Origin: Treponema sp.
GTDB taxonomy: Bacteria; Spirochaetota; Spirochaetia; Treponematales; Breznakiellaceae
DNA: 7,190 nucleotides
NCBI GenBank assembly: GCA_031284195.1
Contig: JAITAI010000241.1
Location: forward strand, 1 to 7,190
Reading direction: 5' to 3'
Notes under the pieces: model-generated
What the model was told of the DNA's origin: nothing
Databases searched by the model: none
What the model saw: the letters and a program-made list of their open reading frames with translations, nothing else
Made by a program: the position numbers and the translations under genes
Shown: piece after piece, positions 7,055 through 7,190 of the stretch
Layout of the letters: every line of letters begins with the position of its first letter
Position numbering within the stretch: position 1 is the first letter of the stretch

Positions 7055-7075
7055 TCAGCTTAATTCATATCATTT

Positions 7076-7190
7076 TTATATCCCCTGGTTTAGTCCTTCC
7101 TTTATCCGCCCTATCGCCTCCTCAAGCCGCGCACGAGTGGTACCGAAGTTGAATCGCACGTATCCTTCCAGTCCAAAGGGTTTGCCTTTA
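7076..7190 (-). CDS. PLP-dependent aminotransferase-like protein (MalY/PatB type), C-terminal end only
   Basis: Only the last 37 codons and a TAA stop (7078-7076) lie in the window; the gene begins beyond 7190 and codons are in phase from base 7189. The peptide contains GLEGYVRFNFGTTRARLEEA, followed by a helical, charged tail (IGRIKEGLNQGI). This pattern, a Gly-rich turn, then F/YVR-x-N-F, then a Thr/Pro-Arg pair leading into an amphipathic helix, matches the extreme C terminus of fold-type I PLP enzymes of the MalY/PatB family (cystathionine beta-lyase-like), where an Arg near this point binds the substrate carboxylate. Other class I/II aminotransferases end in a similar way, so the exact activity cannot be fixed. 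It is separated from phoH by about 494 nt and is probably not in the same transcription unit, although both read the same way. Confidence 0.72.
   Translation of the reverse strand, partial: KGKPFGLEGYVRFNFGTTRARLEEAIGRIKEGLNQGI

Larger units (their letters stand above)
6582..7075. other. 494-nt gap without an intact gene; possible remnants on the minus strand
   Basis: No frame on either strand gives a convincing complete gene. On the minus strand, four short open stretches look more protein-like than the plus strand. They are 6965-6933 continuing past a TAA to 6885 (MDEPFPLTSKE, stop, DAWEIADKTWRKLES), 6903-6838 (MEEARELVNQGQLTIIR...), 6848-6738 (SQPELFAKAGIMLPKAPWNF...) and 6741-6607 (DLTFHGVLNLWGPLDYAGNW...). 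They alternate between two frames and are broken by stops at 6932-6930, 6837-6835 and 6737-6735, the pattern expected of a decayed gene. I recognise no family. Each piece is short enough to be open by chance, and the last one also contains the best promoter candidate for phoH. Plus-strand openings (6657-6809 and 6727-6843) lack ribosome binding sites. Confidence 0.5.

Noticed and set aside
1..7190. Mobile elements, CRISPR arrays, tRNA or rRNA genes, toxin-antitoxin or defence genes
   Set aside because: None was seen on reading both strands: no transposase or integrase motifs, no regularly spaced repeats, and no cloverleaf-like sequence in the only sizeable gap.

Overview
The window shows a compact, one-directional block of bacterial core genes. 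Every convincing gene reads on the minus strand, so the biological order runs from high to low coordinates: the tail of a PLP-dependent aminotransferase-like gene (MalY/PatB type), a gap of about 494 bases with no intact gene, then phoH, a 7TM-HD phosphohydrolase gene (pgpH/yqfF type), ybeY, a corC/tlyC-type CBS gene, and a gene for a large TPR protein. Base composition is roughly half G+C by eye. The order phoH - 7TM-HD - ybeY - corC - TPR protein is one I associate with spirochaetes. Together with the moderate G+C it fits a Treponema-like organism, for example one of the termite-gut type. That assignment is inference from gene content and order; no ribosomal RNA or other taxonomic marker is present.

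Layout: 7190-7076, C-terminal end of an aminotransferase-like enzyme (its start lies outside the window). 7075-6582, non-coding or decayed DNA holding a good sigma70-like promoter candidate (TTGACT-17 nt-TATGCT) pointing at phoH, a weak inverted repeat after the aminotransferase stop, and several short open stretches that may be gene remnants. 6581-5592, phoH with a TTG start. 5614-3338, 7TM-HD protein. 3351-2878, ybeY. 2881-2012, corC-like gene. 2015-15, TPR protein. The last 13 bases may hold the start of yet another gene on the same strand.

Each of the five complete genes overlaps the next by 4 to 23 nt, including two ATGA stop/start overlaps. This points to one transcript with translational coupling. 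PhoH and YbeY are linked to ribosome and RNA maintenance, the 7TM-HD protein to hydrolysis of the second messenger c-di-AMP, and the CBS protein belongs to a family linked to divalent-metal export or tolerance. The TPR protein looks envelope-associated, and its C-terminal part resembles FlgT/CsgG-type domains.

I found no mobile element, CRISPR array, tRNA, rRNA or convincing novel system. The operon core is ordinary. The points worth a second look are the gap upstream of phoH, the C-terminal half of the TPR protein, and small sequence oddities in the corC-like gene.
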